42,502 nt of DNA from Pseudovibrio sp. JCM 19062 (GCA_001310715.1 BAXV01000033.1:1-42502), one strand, 5' to 3'; positions 20,385 through 31,321 are shown, numbered from the stretch's first letter. The notes: a model not told the origin generated them from the letters alone. Translations and numbers: made by a program.

Positions 20385-20545
20385 ACTAGACTATTCTCCG
20401 TTTCCGCCTGTTCAACTGTCCCACTGAATATAGGGAGCATGAAGAGCAGGTGCCATAAGCGCTGGCCCAAAAGGCCCGGCAGCGACAAGCCACCGGCACC
20501 TAGCATACCATTAAAGCTACTGAGTTACCCCAAGCTTCGCTCCTA

Positions 20546-21869
20546 TCAGCCGTTTAAGGCAGAAATCAGTTTGTTCACAGCAGCTTCCGGGGTCAACATT
20601 TCGCGAGCTCCTGTTGAACGGTCCTTCACTTCCACTTCGCCGGTCTTCAGACCGCGTGGACCAACAACCAGCTGATATGGCAGACCAATCAGGTCCATAC
20701 TTGCAAATTTCTGACCTGCACTGGTCTTGCGATCATCATAAAGCACCTCAACACCAGCCTTTTCAAGCTCAGCATATACGCTTTCACAAACCGCGTCACA
20801 TTCAGAGCCAGCCTTCATGTTGATCAGGCCAACGTGGAACGGTGCAACCTCTTTCGGCCACACAATACCATCGTCATCATGACACGCTTCGATGATCGCG
20901 CCCAGCAGGCGGGACACACCAATGCCGTAAGACCCATGTGAACAGCGTCTCTTTGCCTTCAGCGGTCATCACCTTCGCGCCCATAGGCTCGGAGTATTTG
21001 GTGCCGAAGTAGAAGATGTGACCAACTTCAATACCGCGTGCAGAAACCTTCTTGTCTTCCGCAACAGCCTCAAAGGCAGCTTCATCATGCATTTCATCCG
21101 TTGCAGCGTAAGGAGTGGTCCACTGCTCGATGATACCGGACAGATCGCCGCCAAAATCAGTGTCTTCACCCGGAATCGGCAGACCAAGAATGTCCTTATC
21201 AAGGAACACTTCACTCTCACCGGTAGATGCCAGCACGATAAACTCGTGCGACAGGTCACCACCGATTGGGCCAGTGTCCGCTTTCATAGGAATTGCTGTC
21301 AGCCCCATGCGCGCAAAGGTGCGCAGGTAAGCCACGAACATGCGGCGATATGCTTCCGTTGCCCGTTCCTTGTCCAGATCAAAGGAATAAGCATCCTTCA
21401 TCAGGAACTCGCGGCCACGCATAATGCCAAAACGAGGACGCACTTCATCGCGGAACTTCCACTGTACGTGGTAAAGGTTCAGCGGCAGGTCCTTATAGGA
21501 ACGCACGTAGCTGCGGAAGATGTCTGTCACCATCTCTTCGTTGGTCGGACCAAACAGCATGTCGCGCTCGTGACGATCTTCAATGCGCAGCATTTCCTTG
21601 CCGTATGCATCATAGCGGCCACTTTCGCGCCACAGATCAGCTGACTGGATGGTTGGCATAAGCAGCTGGACAGCGCCGGAGCGGTTCTGCTCTTCTTCAA
21701 CGATACGCTGAATTTTGTTAAGCACACGGTGGCCAAGCGGCAGCCATGCATAAATCCCGGCTGACTGCTGACGGATCATACCCGCACGCAACATCAGGCG
21801 GTGCGACACGATCTCGGCTTCTTTCGGAGTTTCCTTCAAGATAGGCAGGAAATATCGGGACAAACGCAT
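20546..21869 (-). CDS. proS: Prolyl-tRNA synthetase, short alphaproteobacterial type (frameshifted)
   Basis: ProS charges tRNA-Pro. The N-terminus [20 protein letters not shown] and the class II motif 2 region [20 protein letters not shown] are clear; [20 protein letters not shown] includes motif 1. The catalytic core runs straight into [17 protein letters not shown] (motif 3) and a C-terminal anticodon-binding domain, without the large inserted editing domain of the long bacterial form, so the total is only about 441 residues. Two single bases appear to be lost near 20932-20945, just before motif 3. It lies 161 bases upstream of lolC. Confidence 0.95.
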
Positions 21870-22156
21870 TAGTTTAACTCTTTAGGTTTTATGGCTCGCA
21901 AGCTCAGATTCATCACAAAGCTTTTATCAATGCCTTCTTAACAAGCGCAATGCCTGTTGTAACTGCCAACATGGCTATATGCCAATTTTCTAAGGCATAT
22001 TTCCCCATGCGCACAGCTTTTGACCTGCACCTTTTGCACCAGTTTGCAGATTTCCCAAAAAATAATAGCTAAAATTTTAGGCAAGCAAAAAATTGAGGCG
22101 AATTGATTCAAAATGATGACAAACTCATGTGACTACGCTACTGTCACGTCAACAAC

Positions 22157-22295
22157 AAAAACAGCGCCCTAACGTGGCGCTGCAAGGTATCGCGATCTTT
22201 AGTCTTGGGAGGAAGGTTCTCGGGCGCCGTTATGGTAGCTGCCGGCACTCTACGCAAGTGCTAAGAGAACATTTAGACGCGGAACTCGTTCTTAT
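22157..22295 (-). ncRNA. Candidate small RNA with anti-Shine-Dalgarno motif
   Basis: Read on the minus strand, GTTCTC (22270-22265) and GAGAAC (22221-22216) close a fold holding a GCACT/AGTGC hairpin (22245-22261). An apparently unpaired pyrimidine stretch CCTTCCTCCC (22217-22208) follows, and then a terminator: CAGCGCC, loop, GGCGCTG (22182-22162) and five T. Structured 5' domain, CUCC-type loop and rho-independent 3' end is the usual plan of alphaproteobacterial anti-SD sRNAs such as the alpha-r14/alpha-r15 groups. The 5' end is a guess, no promoter was found, and the plus strand is an alternative. Confidence 0.4.
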
Positions 22296-22322
22296 AGCAA
22301 GGCTTCGGCCTTGCTTTTTTTT
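22296..22322 (+). terminator. Plus-strand rho-independent terminator
   Basis: AGCAAGGC, tetraloop TTCG, GCCTTGCT and eight T (22315-22322) form a textbook terminator on the plus strand. No plus-strand protein gene precedes it, so it implies a plus-strand transcript from the structured segment just upstream. On the minus strand no T-run follows the stem. Confidence 0.8.
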
Positions 22323-22444
22323 GCCATTTTTCGCCAGTGTCACTGAGTTAAATTTCATGATTGCTGCACTCAGACAGGCCAACACGACCGCATAGGCCCA
22401 CGCTGTCTCCATCACAGATGGCCACGCGCACACCATATAAGAAA

Positions 22445-22480
22445 CGCAAAAAAGTGACCCTGAAAGAATCACTTTTTGCG
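22445..22480 (-). terminator. Terminator after the DUF1467 gene
   Basis: CGCAAAAAGTGA and TCACTTTTTTGCG pair over about 12 bp (one bulged base), with an 11-base loop; the 3' arm itself carries the T-run on the minus strand. It lies about 65 bases after the DUF1467 stop. Confidence 0.7.
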
Positions 22481-22546
22481 AAACCGAAATTTCTACTCAG
22501 TAACTCTCTGATTTATCTCCACAGACCAGCTGTGCAAAACCAGAGG

Positions 22547-22825
22547 TCAGGACGGAGCATTGCCCATCAACTGGTCAACCAGCGGGAACAGATGCACCCC
22601 AAGGCCGGACTCCAGAAACCAATAGAAGATCGCAAACACAATCGTCGTAACAATCGTATTGATGATCACCTTCTTCAGCATCTGGGGATGCTTGGGAGCA
22701 CTCTCGGCGGTTCCGGGAACCACCTCCCCCTCTTCCGCCTGGGTACGAACCCCAAATGGCAAAATGGCCAGAAACAAAATCCACCACATCATGAAATAAA
22801 GTGCAACGAGTAGCGGTGTAGCCAT
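22547..22825 (-). CDS. DUF1467 family small membrane protein
   Basis: The 92-residue intact protein has two hydrophobic segments: LLVALYFMMWWILFLAILPF near the N-terminus and IINTIVTTIVFAIFYWFL in the second half. The WWILFLAILPFGVRTQ block is the DUF1467 signature. This family of unknown function is conserved in alphaproteobacteria and regularly sits between mce and proS, as here. No catalytic residues are evident. The C-terminus is VDQLMGNAPS. Confidence 0.9.
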   Translation of the reverse strand: MATPLLVALYFMMWWILFLAILPFGVRTQAEEGEVVPGTAESAPKHPQMLKKVIINTIVTTIVFAIFYWFLESGLGVHLFPLVDQLMGNAPS

Positions 22826-22892
22826 AGGTCTGCTCCAGGAGTTTCTTGTTCTATCTGCAGCTGGCCGCTCTCATAAAAGCAACCAGCCAACC

Positions 22893-22942
22893 ATGGTATT
22901 TTCCGAAAAGCGACTTCCGGCGATCACAGGAACGTATACCAT
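22893..22942. repeat. Palindromic intergenic element
   Basis: ATGGTAT and ATACCAT bracket a 36-base interior containing TTTTCCGAAAAGCGACTTCCGG, in the gap between mce and the DUF1467 gene. The interior resembles that of the element at 25349-25394 (GTATTCCCGAAAAATGG). It may be a diverged member of the same palindromic repeat family. Confidence 0.4.
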
Positions 22943-23023
22943 ACTGATTTCCACCTACAAGAAATAGGTGAAGGCCGATAGTCTTCCATTTTTTTGCAAA
23001 CCACAAGTCTTTGAGAAACAACC

Positions 23024-23428
23024 TTAAGCCTGTTCCAGCTCGGTCAGCGTACCAAGAAAGTCTTTGGGGTGCAGGAACAGAACCGGCTTCCCGTGTGCGC
23101 CAATCTTCGGCTCGCCATCTCCAAGAATGCGCGCTCCGTTGGCAACCAGCAGGTCACGGGCAGCAAGAATGTCATCAACTTCATAACAGATATGATGGAT
23201 GCCGCCCTGCGTATTGCGTTCCAGAAACTTGGAGATTGGAGAGTTCTCGCCAAGCGGTTCCAGCAGCTCGATCTTGGTGTTGGGAAGCTCGATAAACACG
23301 GTGGAGACGCCATGATCCGGCTGCGCCACTTTTTCTGAAGCAATACCTCCAAGGGTATCACGATACACCTTCAGCGCGTCATCCATATCCAATACGGCAA
23401 TCGCAACGTGGTTCAATCGTCCAATCAT
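23024..23428 (-). CDS. mce: Methylmalonyl-CoA epimerase
   Basis: The enzyme interconverts (R)- and (S)-methylmalonyl-CoA in propionyl-CoA use. It is a vicinal-oxygen-chelate (glyoxalase) fold metalloenzyme. I choose the ATG at 23428 with GGGAGA upstream, giving MIGRLNHVAIAVLDMDDAL; the longer in-frame start has no such site and no homologous-looking residues. Metal ligands are expected in LNHVAIAV (His), in GGIHHICYEVDD (His) and in the C-terminal acidic TELEQA-type end. The 134-residue frame is intact. Confidence 0.94.
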   Translation of the reverse strand: MIGRLNHVAIAVLDMDDALKVYRDTLGGIASEKVAQPDHGVSTVFIELPNTKIELLEPLGENSPISKFLERNTQGGIHHICYEVDDILAARDLLVANGARILGDGEPKIGAHGKPVLFLHPKDFLGTLTELEQA

Positions 23429-23459
23429 GACGGTTCTCCCAATAACTCTTTTGTTCCAA

Positions 23460-23551
23460 AGCGCGTTCCATTTGACTGAGCACAATCAGATGGCAAGAAT
23501 TCGCTCAAACAAAGGAGTTAGAGCACAGCGCTTACATGCAAACGAACGCGG
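23460..23551. repeat. Interspersed intergenic repeat, copy A (mce-rnj gap)
   Basis: About 92 bases starting AGCGCGTTCC, with AAGAATTCGCTC in the middle and ATGCAAACGAACGC at the end, align without gaps to 25408-25499 at roughly 70-75% identity by eye. Both copies are intergenic, one on each side of rnj. The inner palindrome is imperfect in this copy. Confidence 0.7.
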
Positions 23552-23604
23552 ATCAGCTCTAAGGAACAGATTTCCCTGACAAAGTCTATTGGATCAAAAG
23601 TCAA

Positions 23605-23635
23605 AGGCCGCAGAGGATGTGCTCCCCTACGGCCT
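23605..23635 (-). terminator. Terminator after rnj
   Basis: AGGCCGTAGGGGA and TCCTCTGCGGCCT pair over 13 bp with G-T wobbles and a five-base loop, followed by TTTGACTTTTG on the minus strand, 31 bases after the rnj stop. Confidence 0.72.
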
Positions 23636-23665
23636 AAAATTCTTGTTTCAAGGTGCTCTAACGCA

Positions 23666-25332
23666 TCAAACGCGCTGTACCAAAGCCTTGCAAAGCGGCT
23701 TCTTGCCCCAATGCTCAACCACAGCATAACGTCCTGCCCGTCTGGCAGCCTCACGCACCAATTCCACATCGCGGCGGCGGCTCTTTGGAATGGAAATCAC
23801 TGCCCCGTAGACCGCATCACGCACAGCATCCTCAAACGGAGTGCCATTCTCGGTCTCATCGGGCATGCCAAACAGCACCACATCGATATCACCAAGCAGC
23901 TCGCCGCGGCCATCCAAAATCAGCGAGACCGTCACGCTGCCAGCAAAAGAAAGCTTGCGCCGTTCCTGAACACCCGTTTCCTCCGGTGCAGCAGTCAGGT
24001 GACCATCGCGAACCAGAATACCTGCTGGTGCTTCATCAATCACCTCAAGCTTCCCAGGGTGCAAACGAACCATATCGCCGTCGCGAATGATCTTCACATC
24101 CTTTACGCCTTTGCCCTCGGCAAATTCCTTGTGGCATTGCAGGTGCAGCGCTTCACCATGAACCGGCAAAACTTTCTTCGGGCGAACCAGATTGTAAACC
24201 TGATCCAGCTCTCCGCGCCGCGGGTGACCAGACACATGCACCAGTGCATCACGGTCAGTCACCACATGCAGGCCCTGCTCGGTCAGCTGGTTGATAATGC
24301 CGTAAACGGCTTTCTCATTACCCGGAATAGTACGACTGGAGAAGATAACCATATCGCCAGATGACAGTCCGATCTGGCGGTGCTGGTCACCGGCAATCCG
24401 CGCCATCGCAGCCCGTGCTTCCCCTTGAGACCCGGTACACAGCGCGACAACCTTATTGCGCGGCAAGGAACCGTAAGTCTCTTCATCGCGGAATGGGGCC
24501 AAACCATCAAGATAGCCAAGATCACGCGCAATCTCCACGGTGCGCAGCATGCTCCGGCCAATCACAACAACCTCGCGCTCTGCCGCCATCGCAGCTTCCG
24601 CAACCGCACGCATACGCGCAACGTTAGAGGCAAACGTGGTCACAGCAACCCGGTGTGGCGCCTCTTTGATGATCCGGGTCAGCTCTTCCTTCACATCCGC
24701 TTCACTCGGGCTCACCCCGTCACGGACCGCGTTGGTGCTGTCACACACAAACACATCAACGCCTTCATCACCTAGCTCGCGCAAACGCTGAAGGTCAATC
24801 GCCTTGCCAACACCCGGCGTCAGATCGATCTTCCAGTCACCGGAGTGCAGTACCATCTGACCACCAACACGAATAGCCAGAGCACACGGCTCCGGGATCG
24901 AGTGGGTCATGGTCACCAGCTCAACATCAAAGACACCAGCCTTGAACCGGTCCCCCTGATTGACCACAGTGACAGGAATTTCATAGTCAGCACCGTCCCC
25001 AATCAGCTTGGCTTCCAGCAGACGTGCAGTAAACGGCGTCGCGTAGACTGGCAGCTCCAACCGCTTCCATAGGTAGGACAGCGCACCGTAATGGTCTTCG
25101 TGGGCATGGGTAATAACGATACCTCGATGCGGGAGCGCTCTTCTTCCAGAAAACGAATATCCGGCAAAATAAGATCTACGCCCGGCATATCCGGTCCGGC
25201 AAAAGAAACACCAAAATCAACAATTAGCCAGCGGCGGTCGTCCTCGGGTCCATATCCATAAAGACCAAGGTTCATTCCAATTTCGCCAACACCGCCCAAA
25301 GGCAGGAACACGAGCTCTTGAGTGCTCGACAT
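23666..25332 (-). CDS. rnj: Ribonuclease J (frameshifted)
   Basis: RNase J is a metallo-beta-lactamase/beta-CASP ribonuclease with 5'-3' exonuclease activity, active in rRNA and mRNA processing; many alphaproteobacteria keep it beside RNase E. The N-terminus FLPLGGVGEIGMNLGLYGYG is typical, the zinc motif THAHEDHYGAL is encoded just after the frameshift, and HSGDWKIDLTP, VCDSTNA and SGHPRRGELDQ are beta-CASP motifs. One base is missing near 25120, just before the HAHEDH stretch. Bridged length is about 555 residues. It is flanked on both sides by related intergenic repeats. Confidence 0.95.
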
Positions 25333-25348
25333 CTAAAACTCCTTTAAA

Positions 25349-25394
25349 GCGTATTCCCGAAAAATGGTTCCGGTTCTCGAAAATAAGAATACGC
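25349..25394. repeat. Palindromic element upstream of rnj
   Basis: GCGTATTC and GAATACGC bracket a core CCGAAAAATGGTTCCGG followed by TTCTCGAAAATAA. Cores with CGAAAA and GGTTCCGG within a longer palindrome are typical of the small intergenic repeats spread through Hyphomicrobiales genomes. It lies 17 bases upstream of the rnj start, next to repeat copy B. Confidence 0.6.
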
Positions 25395-25407
25395 ACATCA
25401 ACTCTAG

Positions 25408-25499
25408 AGCGCGTTCCGTTTGATTGTATTCAATCAAACGACAAGAATTCGCTCCAACAAGTAAGCTAGAGCATGATGCGTGAATGCAAATGAACGCAA
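25408..25499. repeat. Interspersed intergenic repeat, copy B (rnj-birA gap)
   Basis: This is the partner of 23460-23551. It begins AGCGCGTTCCG and contains a perfect 10-bp palindrome, CGTTTGATTG and CAATCAAACG with loop TATT (25417-25440), then AAGAATTCGCTC. With the element at 25349-25394 it forms a small mosaic of repeats filling the rnj-birA gap. Confidence 0.72.
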
Positions 25500-25568
25500 C
25501 GTACTCCAGGTCCTGATAGACGTGTGGCCACATTCCCAATGGCCCAGCAAAACGCGTTTTACACGTCC

Positions 25569-26347
25569 TCAGGAAAAGAAAACATCACCGGCCGTCACCA
25601 GCCGCTCGCCGCCATGATCCAGTTTCACAATCAGGCGGCCCATTTGGTCGATGTCCATAAAGACACCGGAAAATTCTTCGTTGCTCAGGCGCACGCGGAT
25701 CGGCTTCCCGCGCCCTACGGCGCGTTGCAACCATGCGGATCTGATCACTTCAAACCCACTGGCAGCTTTCCACGTGTCCAGCCATCGTGCAAAACTTTGC
25801 GCAAGTGCGTCAAACACTAAGCTTGGCTCACACATGTATCCCATACTGCGCAAATCTGTAACCGCGTAGTCACCCAAGTCCGGATGATGGGACACGTTAA
25901 CACCAAAACCGCACACAAGGCACAGCTCACCATTAGGCCCACTTTCGCTCTCAAGCAATATGCCGGAGACCTTTTGTCCGTCAATCAGCACATCATTTGG
26001 CCATTTCAGCTGCGCCAGATCATGCGCCCTGTTGTCCGCTCCAGAGCTTCGCCCAGAGCAAGCGCAGCCACAAAGGGCAGTTGTACGATCTTCTCACTAT
26101 GCCCATCCAACCGTAGCAAAATGGAGGCAAACAGGTTGCCGGACTCAGATGTCCAAGGCCGTCCGCGACGACCGCGCCCGCTTACCTGAATGTCGGAACG
26201 AACCCACAAATTGCCCGGATGCCCTTCCCGTGCCTTTTGCAAGCCGTAAGAGTTGGTGGAACCGATCTGATCGTAATGCTCAAAACAAAAGCCCGGCGCA
26301 GAGCGCACCGGGCCTTCGTCAATTAGGTTTCCCAAGGTCGTCATCAT
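25569..26347 (-). CDS. birA: Biotin--[acetyl-CoA-carboxylase] ligase (frameshifted)
   Basis: BirA attaches biotin to the biotin carboxyl carrier protein. GRGRRGRPWTSESGNLFASI is the biotin/AMP-binding motif and KWPNDVLIDGQKVSGIL the second signature. No N-terminal winged-helix domain is present, so this is a class I ligase without repressor function. One base is missing near 26015, between TGR and the LAQLKWPND stretch. Bridged length is about 259 residues. The ATG at 26347 lies three bases after the nuoN stop; this nuoN-birA-rnj order is common in alphaproteobacteria. Confidence 0.93.
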
Positions 26348-26350
26348 CAA

Positions 26351-27793
26351 CTAAAACAGAACGCTGGCCGCGTTAGCCGCAGCATTCATAATAGGTTCCG
26401 GCATGATGAAGAACAGTCCGACAACCGCACTGGACAGTCCCAGTACAATTTTCATTTCACCGGACATTGGCAGGAATTCGCCGGTTGCTTCATCAAAGAA
26501 CATGACCTTGATCACACGCAGGTAATAGTAGGCCGCCACAACGCTGGCCACCAGACCGATGACCACCAGTGGGACAAGACCAGCATCTACCGCAGCAATG
26601 AACACGTAAAACTTACCGAAGAAGCCAAAGAGTGGTGGCAGACCGGTCAGGGAGAACATGATCACGGCCAACAGCACCGCCATTGGCAGATTAGTCTTGG
26701 AAAGACCGGCAAGATCAGAAATATCCTCAACCATACCTTCCTTGCGACGCATGGACAGGATGCAGGCAAAGGCACCCAGTGTCATCGCAAGGTAAGCGGT
26801 CATGAACACAATCACACCTTCGATACCAGCTTCCGTGCCAGCAGCAAGACCAACAAGTGCATAGCCCATGTTACCGATGGAAGAGTATGCCATCAGTCGC
26901 TTGATGTTTCTCTGACCAATCGCAGCAAAGGCACCAAGACCCATGGATGCGATGGCAATGAACACAACAATCTGCTGCCAGTCGGTGGTCACCTGCCCCA
27001 GTGGCTCAACCAGCACACGGATCAGCATACCAAACGCGGCAACCTTCGGTGCTGCAGCAAAGAAAGCAGTTACCGGAGTTGGCGCACCCTCATAAACGTC
27101 CGGGGTCCACATGTGAAATGGAACCGCAGAAATCTTGAAGGCAATACCCGACAACATGAACACGATACCGAACACCAGACCAAGAGACGCGCGCTCTTCT
27201 GTCAGAGCAAACGCAATGCCCTCAAAGTCGGTATGACCGGTAAAGCCGTAGATGAAGGACATGCCGTAAAGCAGCATACCGGAAGACAACGCGCCAAGGA
27301 CGAAGTACTTCAGGCCCGCTTCGGTGGAACGAACGGAGTCACGGTTGATCGCCGCAACCACGTAAAGCGCCAGAGATTGCAGCTCGATACCCAGATACAT
27401 GGAGATCAGGTCATTGGCAGAAAGCATCAGCATCATACCAACGGTCGCGATCACAATGAGGATCGGGTACTCGAAGCGGTCAAAGTTCTGAGAACGTGCG
27501 TAGGCAACGGACATTGCAATGGCAAAGCCGGACCCGATCAGCACCAGCACCTTAAGGTACTGGGAGAACGCATCCTGCACGAACGCACCATTGAAGGTCT
27601 CTCCGTAATGCGGGCTAACCAGCAGGATCAAACCTGCAACAGTCAGCAACGCAACACAGATACCCGTTACCAGTGGAGTAGATTTCTCTCCACCAAAAGC
27701 CCCAACCATCAGCAGTACCATTGCGCCGATGATCAAAAGGATCTCGGGCAGCACTGGCATTAGATCAGGCATTGTTAGAAGCTCAGCAGTCAT
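26351..27793 (-). CDS. nuoN: NADH-quinone oxidoreductase subunit N
   Basis: NuoN is one of three antiporter-like proton-pumping membrane subunits of complex I. The 480-residue frame is intact with about 14 membrane segments. Conserved features include [14 protein letters not shown], containing the key Glu in TM5, [20 protein letters not shown] with TM7/8 residues, and [17 protein letters not shown]. It is the last nuo gene and ends three bases before birA. Confidence 0.97.
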   Translation of the reverse strand: MTAELLTMPDLMPVLPEILLIIGAMVLLMVGAFGGEKSTPLVTGICVALLTVAGLILLVSPHYGETFNGAFVQDAFSQYLKVLVLIGSGFAIAMSVAYARSQNFDRFEYPILIVIATVGMMLMLSANDLISMYLGIELQSLALYVVAAINRDSVRSTEAGLKYFVLGALSSGMLLYGMSFIYGFTGHTDFEGIAFALTEERASLGLVFGIVFMLSGIAFKISAVPFHMWTPDVYEGAPTPVTAFFAAAPKVAAFGMLIRVLVEPLGQVTTDWQQIVVFIAIASMGLGAFAAIGQRNIKRLMAYSSIGNMGYALVGLAAGTEAGIEGVIVFMTAYLAMTLGAFACILSMRRKEGMVEDISDLAGLSKTNLPMAVLLAVIMFSLTGLPPLFGFFGKFYVFIAAVDAGLVPLVVIGLVASVVAAYYYLRVIKVMFFDEATGEFLPMSGEMKIVLGLSSAVVGLFFIMPEPIMNAAANAASVLF

Positions 27794-27811
27794 GAGTGCG
27801 CGGCTCCCCTG

Positions 27812-29336
27812 TTAATGGCTGGACGCTGCAGCGGCTGCATGGGCAAGCCCACTTGCATCAAGCGCTGCATTGTAATTGGAGATAAGGGCATCAACGGACG
27901 CGGACGTCACATCCAGCACTGCTGCTGGGTAGAACCCGAAGAAGATAGTCAAAATAACCAACGGAGCCAGGATCAGCTTCTCACGCGCATTCAAATCCAG
28001 CATGGACTTGAGGCTTTCCTTCTCTAGCGCGCCAAACACGACGCGGCGATAAAGGAACAACGCATAAGCAGCTGACAGGATCACACCAGTCGCAGCGAAG
28101 AACGCCACCCAGGTGTTCACCTGGAACACACCAATCAAAGTCAGGAATTCACCCACGAAACCGGCAGTACCTGGCAGACCAACATTGGCCATGGTGAAGA
28201 TCATGAAGGCAACCGCATACCGGGGCATGTTGTTGACCAGACCACCATAAGCGGAAATCTGACGAGTGTGCATCCGGTCATAGATAACACCAACGCACAG
28301 GAACAGCGCGCCGGAGATCAGACCGTGCGCCAGCATCATGAAGATCGCACCTTCAATACCCTGCGCATTAGCAGAGAAGATACCCATGGTCACGAAGCCC
28401 ATGTGAGCAACGGACGAGTACGCAATCAGCTTCTTGATGTCTTCCTGCGCCAACGCCACCAGAGAGGTGTAGATGATCGCCACGATCGACAACGTAAAGA
28501 TGAAGGGCGCGAACATATCACTGGCAATCGGGAACATCGGCAGTGAGAACCGAAGGAACCCATAACCACCCATCTTCAGCAGGATTGCAGCAAGTACAAC
28601 AGAACCAGCAGTCGGTGCTTCCACGTGCGCATCCGGCAACCAGGTGTGAACCGGCCACATTGGCATCTTCACCGCGAAGCTTGCAAAGAACGCCAGCCAC
28701 AGCCAGGTCTGCATTTGCGCCGGGAATTCACTCTCATTCAGAAGAGTTGGAATATCCAGCGTACCAGCTGCCAGTACATTGCCATAATAGCCGCCAGCAT
28801 CAGCACGGAGCCAAGCAAGGTGTACAGGAAGAACTTGTAGCTTGCATAAACGCGGCGCGGACCACCCCACACACCGATGATCAGGAACATCGGAATGAGG
28901 CCAGCCTCGAAGAACACGTAAAACAGAACCAGATCCAAGGCACAGAACACACCGATCATCAGTGTTTCCAGAACCAGGAAGGCGATCATGTATTCTTTCA
29001 CGCGGTCCTGAATGCTCTCCCAGCTTGCCAGAATACAAAGCGGCATCAGGAAGGTGGTCAGGATCACGAACAGCATGGAAATGCCGTCAACGCCCATGTG
29101 GTAGGTGAAGGTATCACCAAACCAATTGTGCTTCTCCACCATCTGGAAGCCTGGGTTCTCGTTGGTGAACCCACCCCAGATGAACAGGGAGGTAATGAAT
29201 GTGAAAGTCGTTGTAATCAGCGCAACACGCCGAATATTCGTCTTCGCATCCGGGTCATCTCCCGCACCAGCAGGATGAAGAAGACACCTACCAGCGGGAG
29301 AAATGTTGTGATGGAAAGGATGTTCCAGTCGTTCAT
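27812..29336 (-). CDS. nuoM: NADH-quinone oxidoreductase subunit M (frameshifted)
   Basis: NuoM is the middle antiporter-like subunit of complex I. The ATG at 29336 gives [20 protein letters not shown] and overlaps the nuoL stop by one base (TAATG). [20 protein letters not shown] carries the conserved TM5 Glu; [20 protein letters not shown] and [16 protein letters not shown] are family motifs. Single bases are lost near 29265 and near 28757 (after YWQL). Bridged length is about 508 residues. A His/Ala-rich tail ends the protein. Confidence 0.95.
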
Positions 29337-31314
29337 TAATTAATTCCCCCGCCGGAGAACATGGCCAGGGTGACGAAGAAGGCAACCCCGATCAACATGG
29401 CGAATGCGTAGTGATAGATGTAACCAGACTGCAGGCGCACAACCCAACCGGTAACCTGCTGCACGCGTGAGGCCACACCATCCGGACCAAGTCCGTCAAT
29501 GATCGTGCCGTCGCCGCGCTTCCACAGGAAGCGGCCAAGTGCCATGGCAGGCTTCACAAATAGGAAGTCATAGAGCTCATCGAAGTACCACTTGTTCAGG
29601 AGGAACTTGTAAAGTGGCTGATGGCGCTCCGCCAGAACCTTCGGCATGTCTGGTTTTGCGATGTAGAACATGTAAGCAACAATGAAGCCGCCGATCATGC
29701 AAGGGTCGGAGACAGAGCAACCATCCAATGCACGTGGTGCATCTCTTCAATGACTGCCAGCTCGCTGTTCGTGCCGCCAAAGACGTCTTTCCAGAAGTGT
29801 CCGTAGTCGTGACCCATGAACGCTTCTTTGAAGACCATACCAGCAAACAGTGCACCGATGGACAGAAGAAGCAATGGGATCAACATGACCCAAGGGCTCT
29901 CGTGAATGTGTTTCATCACATCAACAGAAGCGCGTGGCTTGCCGTGGAATGTCATGAAGACCAGACGCCAGCTGTAGAAGCTCGTCAGCAACGCGGCAAT
30001 CACAGTCGCCCAGTAGGCGTAGCTTGCAAAGGCGTTATGACCAACATAAGCCGCTTCGATAATCGCATCTTTGGAAACGAAACCGGCAGTTCCGATGCCA
30101 ATAAACGGAATACCAAAACCTGTCAGCGCCAGCGTACCAATCATCATGGTCCAGTAGGTCCATGGAATGTGCTTGCGCAGGCCGCCCATCTTACGCATGT
30201 CCTGCTCGTCGGAAACCGCATGGATAACGGAACCGGCGCAAAGGAACAAAAGCGCCTTGAAGAAAGCGTGTGTGAACAGGTGGAAGATACCAACACCGAA
30301 TGCACCAACACCAAGAGCCACGAACATGTAACCCAACTGCGAACAGGTGGAATACGCGATCACGCGCTTGATGTCGTTCTGCACACAGCCGATGGTCGCT
30401 GCAAAGAACGCAGTCGTCGCACCAAAGAAGGTCACAACGGTCATCGCAGTTGGTGCAAGTTCAAAGACTGGCGCAAGACGCGCAACCATGAACACACCAG
30501 CCGTCACCATGGTCGCTGCGTGGATCAACGCGGAAACAGGAGTCGGGCCTTCCATCGCATCCGGCAACCAGGTGTGCAGCAAGAACTGCGCTGATTTACC
30601 CATGGCACCCATGAAGAGCAGCAGACACACAACGGTCAGCGCCCCTTCAGGCATCAACTCAAAACCAAGGAAGGTCAGGACCGGCTCTGTCCCCTCTAGA
30701 AGGGTCGCACCGCTGCTGAAGATCGAGGTGAAGTCGATGGAACCATAAAGGTAGAAAACACCGAAGATACCAAGTGCGAAACCAAAGTCACCAACACGGT
30801 TGACGATGAACGCCTTCATAGCAGCAGCGTTGGCAGACGGTTTCTGGTACCAGAACCCGATCAGCAGGTAGGATGCCAGACCAACGCCTTCCCAACCAAA
30901 GAACATCTGCAACAGGTCATCAGCTGTGACCAGTGTCAGCATGGCAAAGGTGAAGAGAGACAGGTAGGCAAAGAACCGTGGCCGATGCGGATCGTGGTGC
31001 ATGTACCGATGGAGTAGATGTGCACCAGACAGGAAACCGAGTTCACAACCACCAGCATCACTGCGGTGAGTGTATCCACACGGATGGTCCAGTTAACCGC
31101 AAGATCCCCTGAGGTGATCCAGCGGAAAATTGTCACAATTTCCGTGGTTTCCGACCCGAGACCGTATTGAAAAAAACACCACCCATGACAAAAGGGCTGC
31201 GACAATCATAAAGCCGCTGGTGATGTACTCGCTGGCTTTGACCCCAAGCCGATTGCCGAACATTCCGACAATCAGGAAGCCAAGCAACGGCAGAAAAACG
31301 ATTGCTGAAAACAT
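29336..31314 (-). CDS. nuoL: NADH-quinone oxidoreductase subunit L (frameshifted)
   Basis: NuoL is the distal antiporter-like subunit with the long lateral helix. The ATG at 31314 follows the nuoK stop with GAGGGG between them. [39 protein letters not shown] and [17 protein letters not shown] are NuoL signatures. There are three breaks: seven A/T at 31170-31176 where six are needed, and lost bases near 31004 (before YMHHDPHRP) and near 29712. Bridged length is about 659 residues. Confidence 0.95.
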
Positions 31315-31321
31315 CCGCCCC

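Larger units (their letters stand above)
21870..22546. other. Non-coding interval between the DUF1467 gene and proS
   Basis: About 680 bases with no credible protein gene. It contains, from high to low coordinates, the terminator of the mce/DUF1467 unit (22445-22480), a plus-strand terminator (22296-22322), a structured segment with a minus-strand terminator (22157-22295), and an AT-rich stretch before proS that probably holds its promoter; I could not settle -35 and -10 boxes there. Confidence 0.6.

Noticed and set aside
20400..20545. GGCC-rich inverted repeat in the proS-lolC gap as a terminator
   Set aside because: The stem is short and irregular with no T-run, so I could not support it.
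22129..22395. Plus-strand frame of 88 codons over the structured element
   Set aside because: It runs through a strong terminator and several stems, has no family resemblance and no convincing ribosome-binding site.
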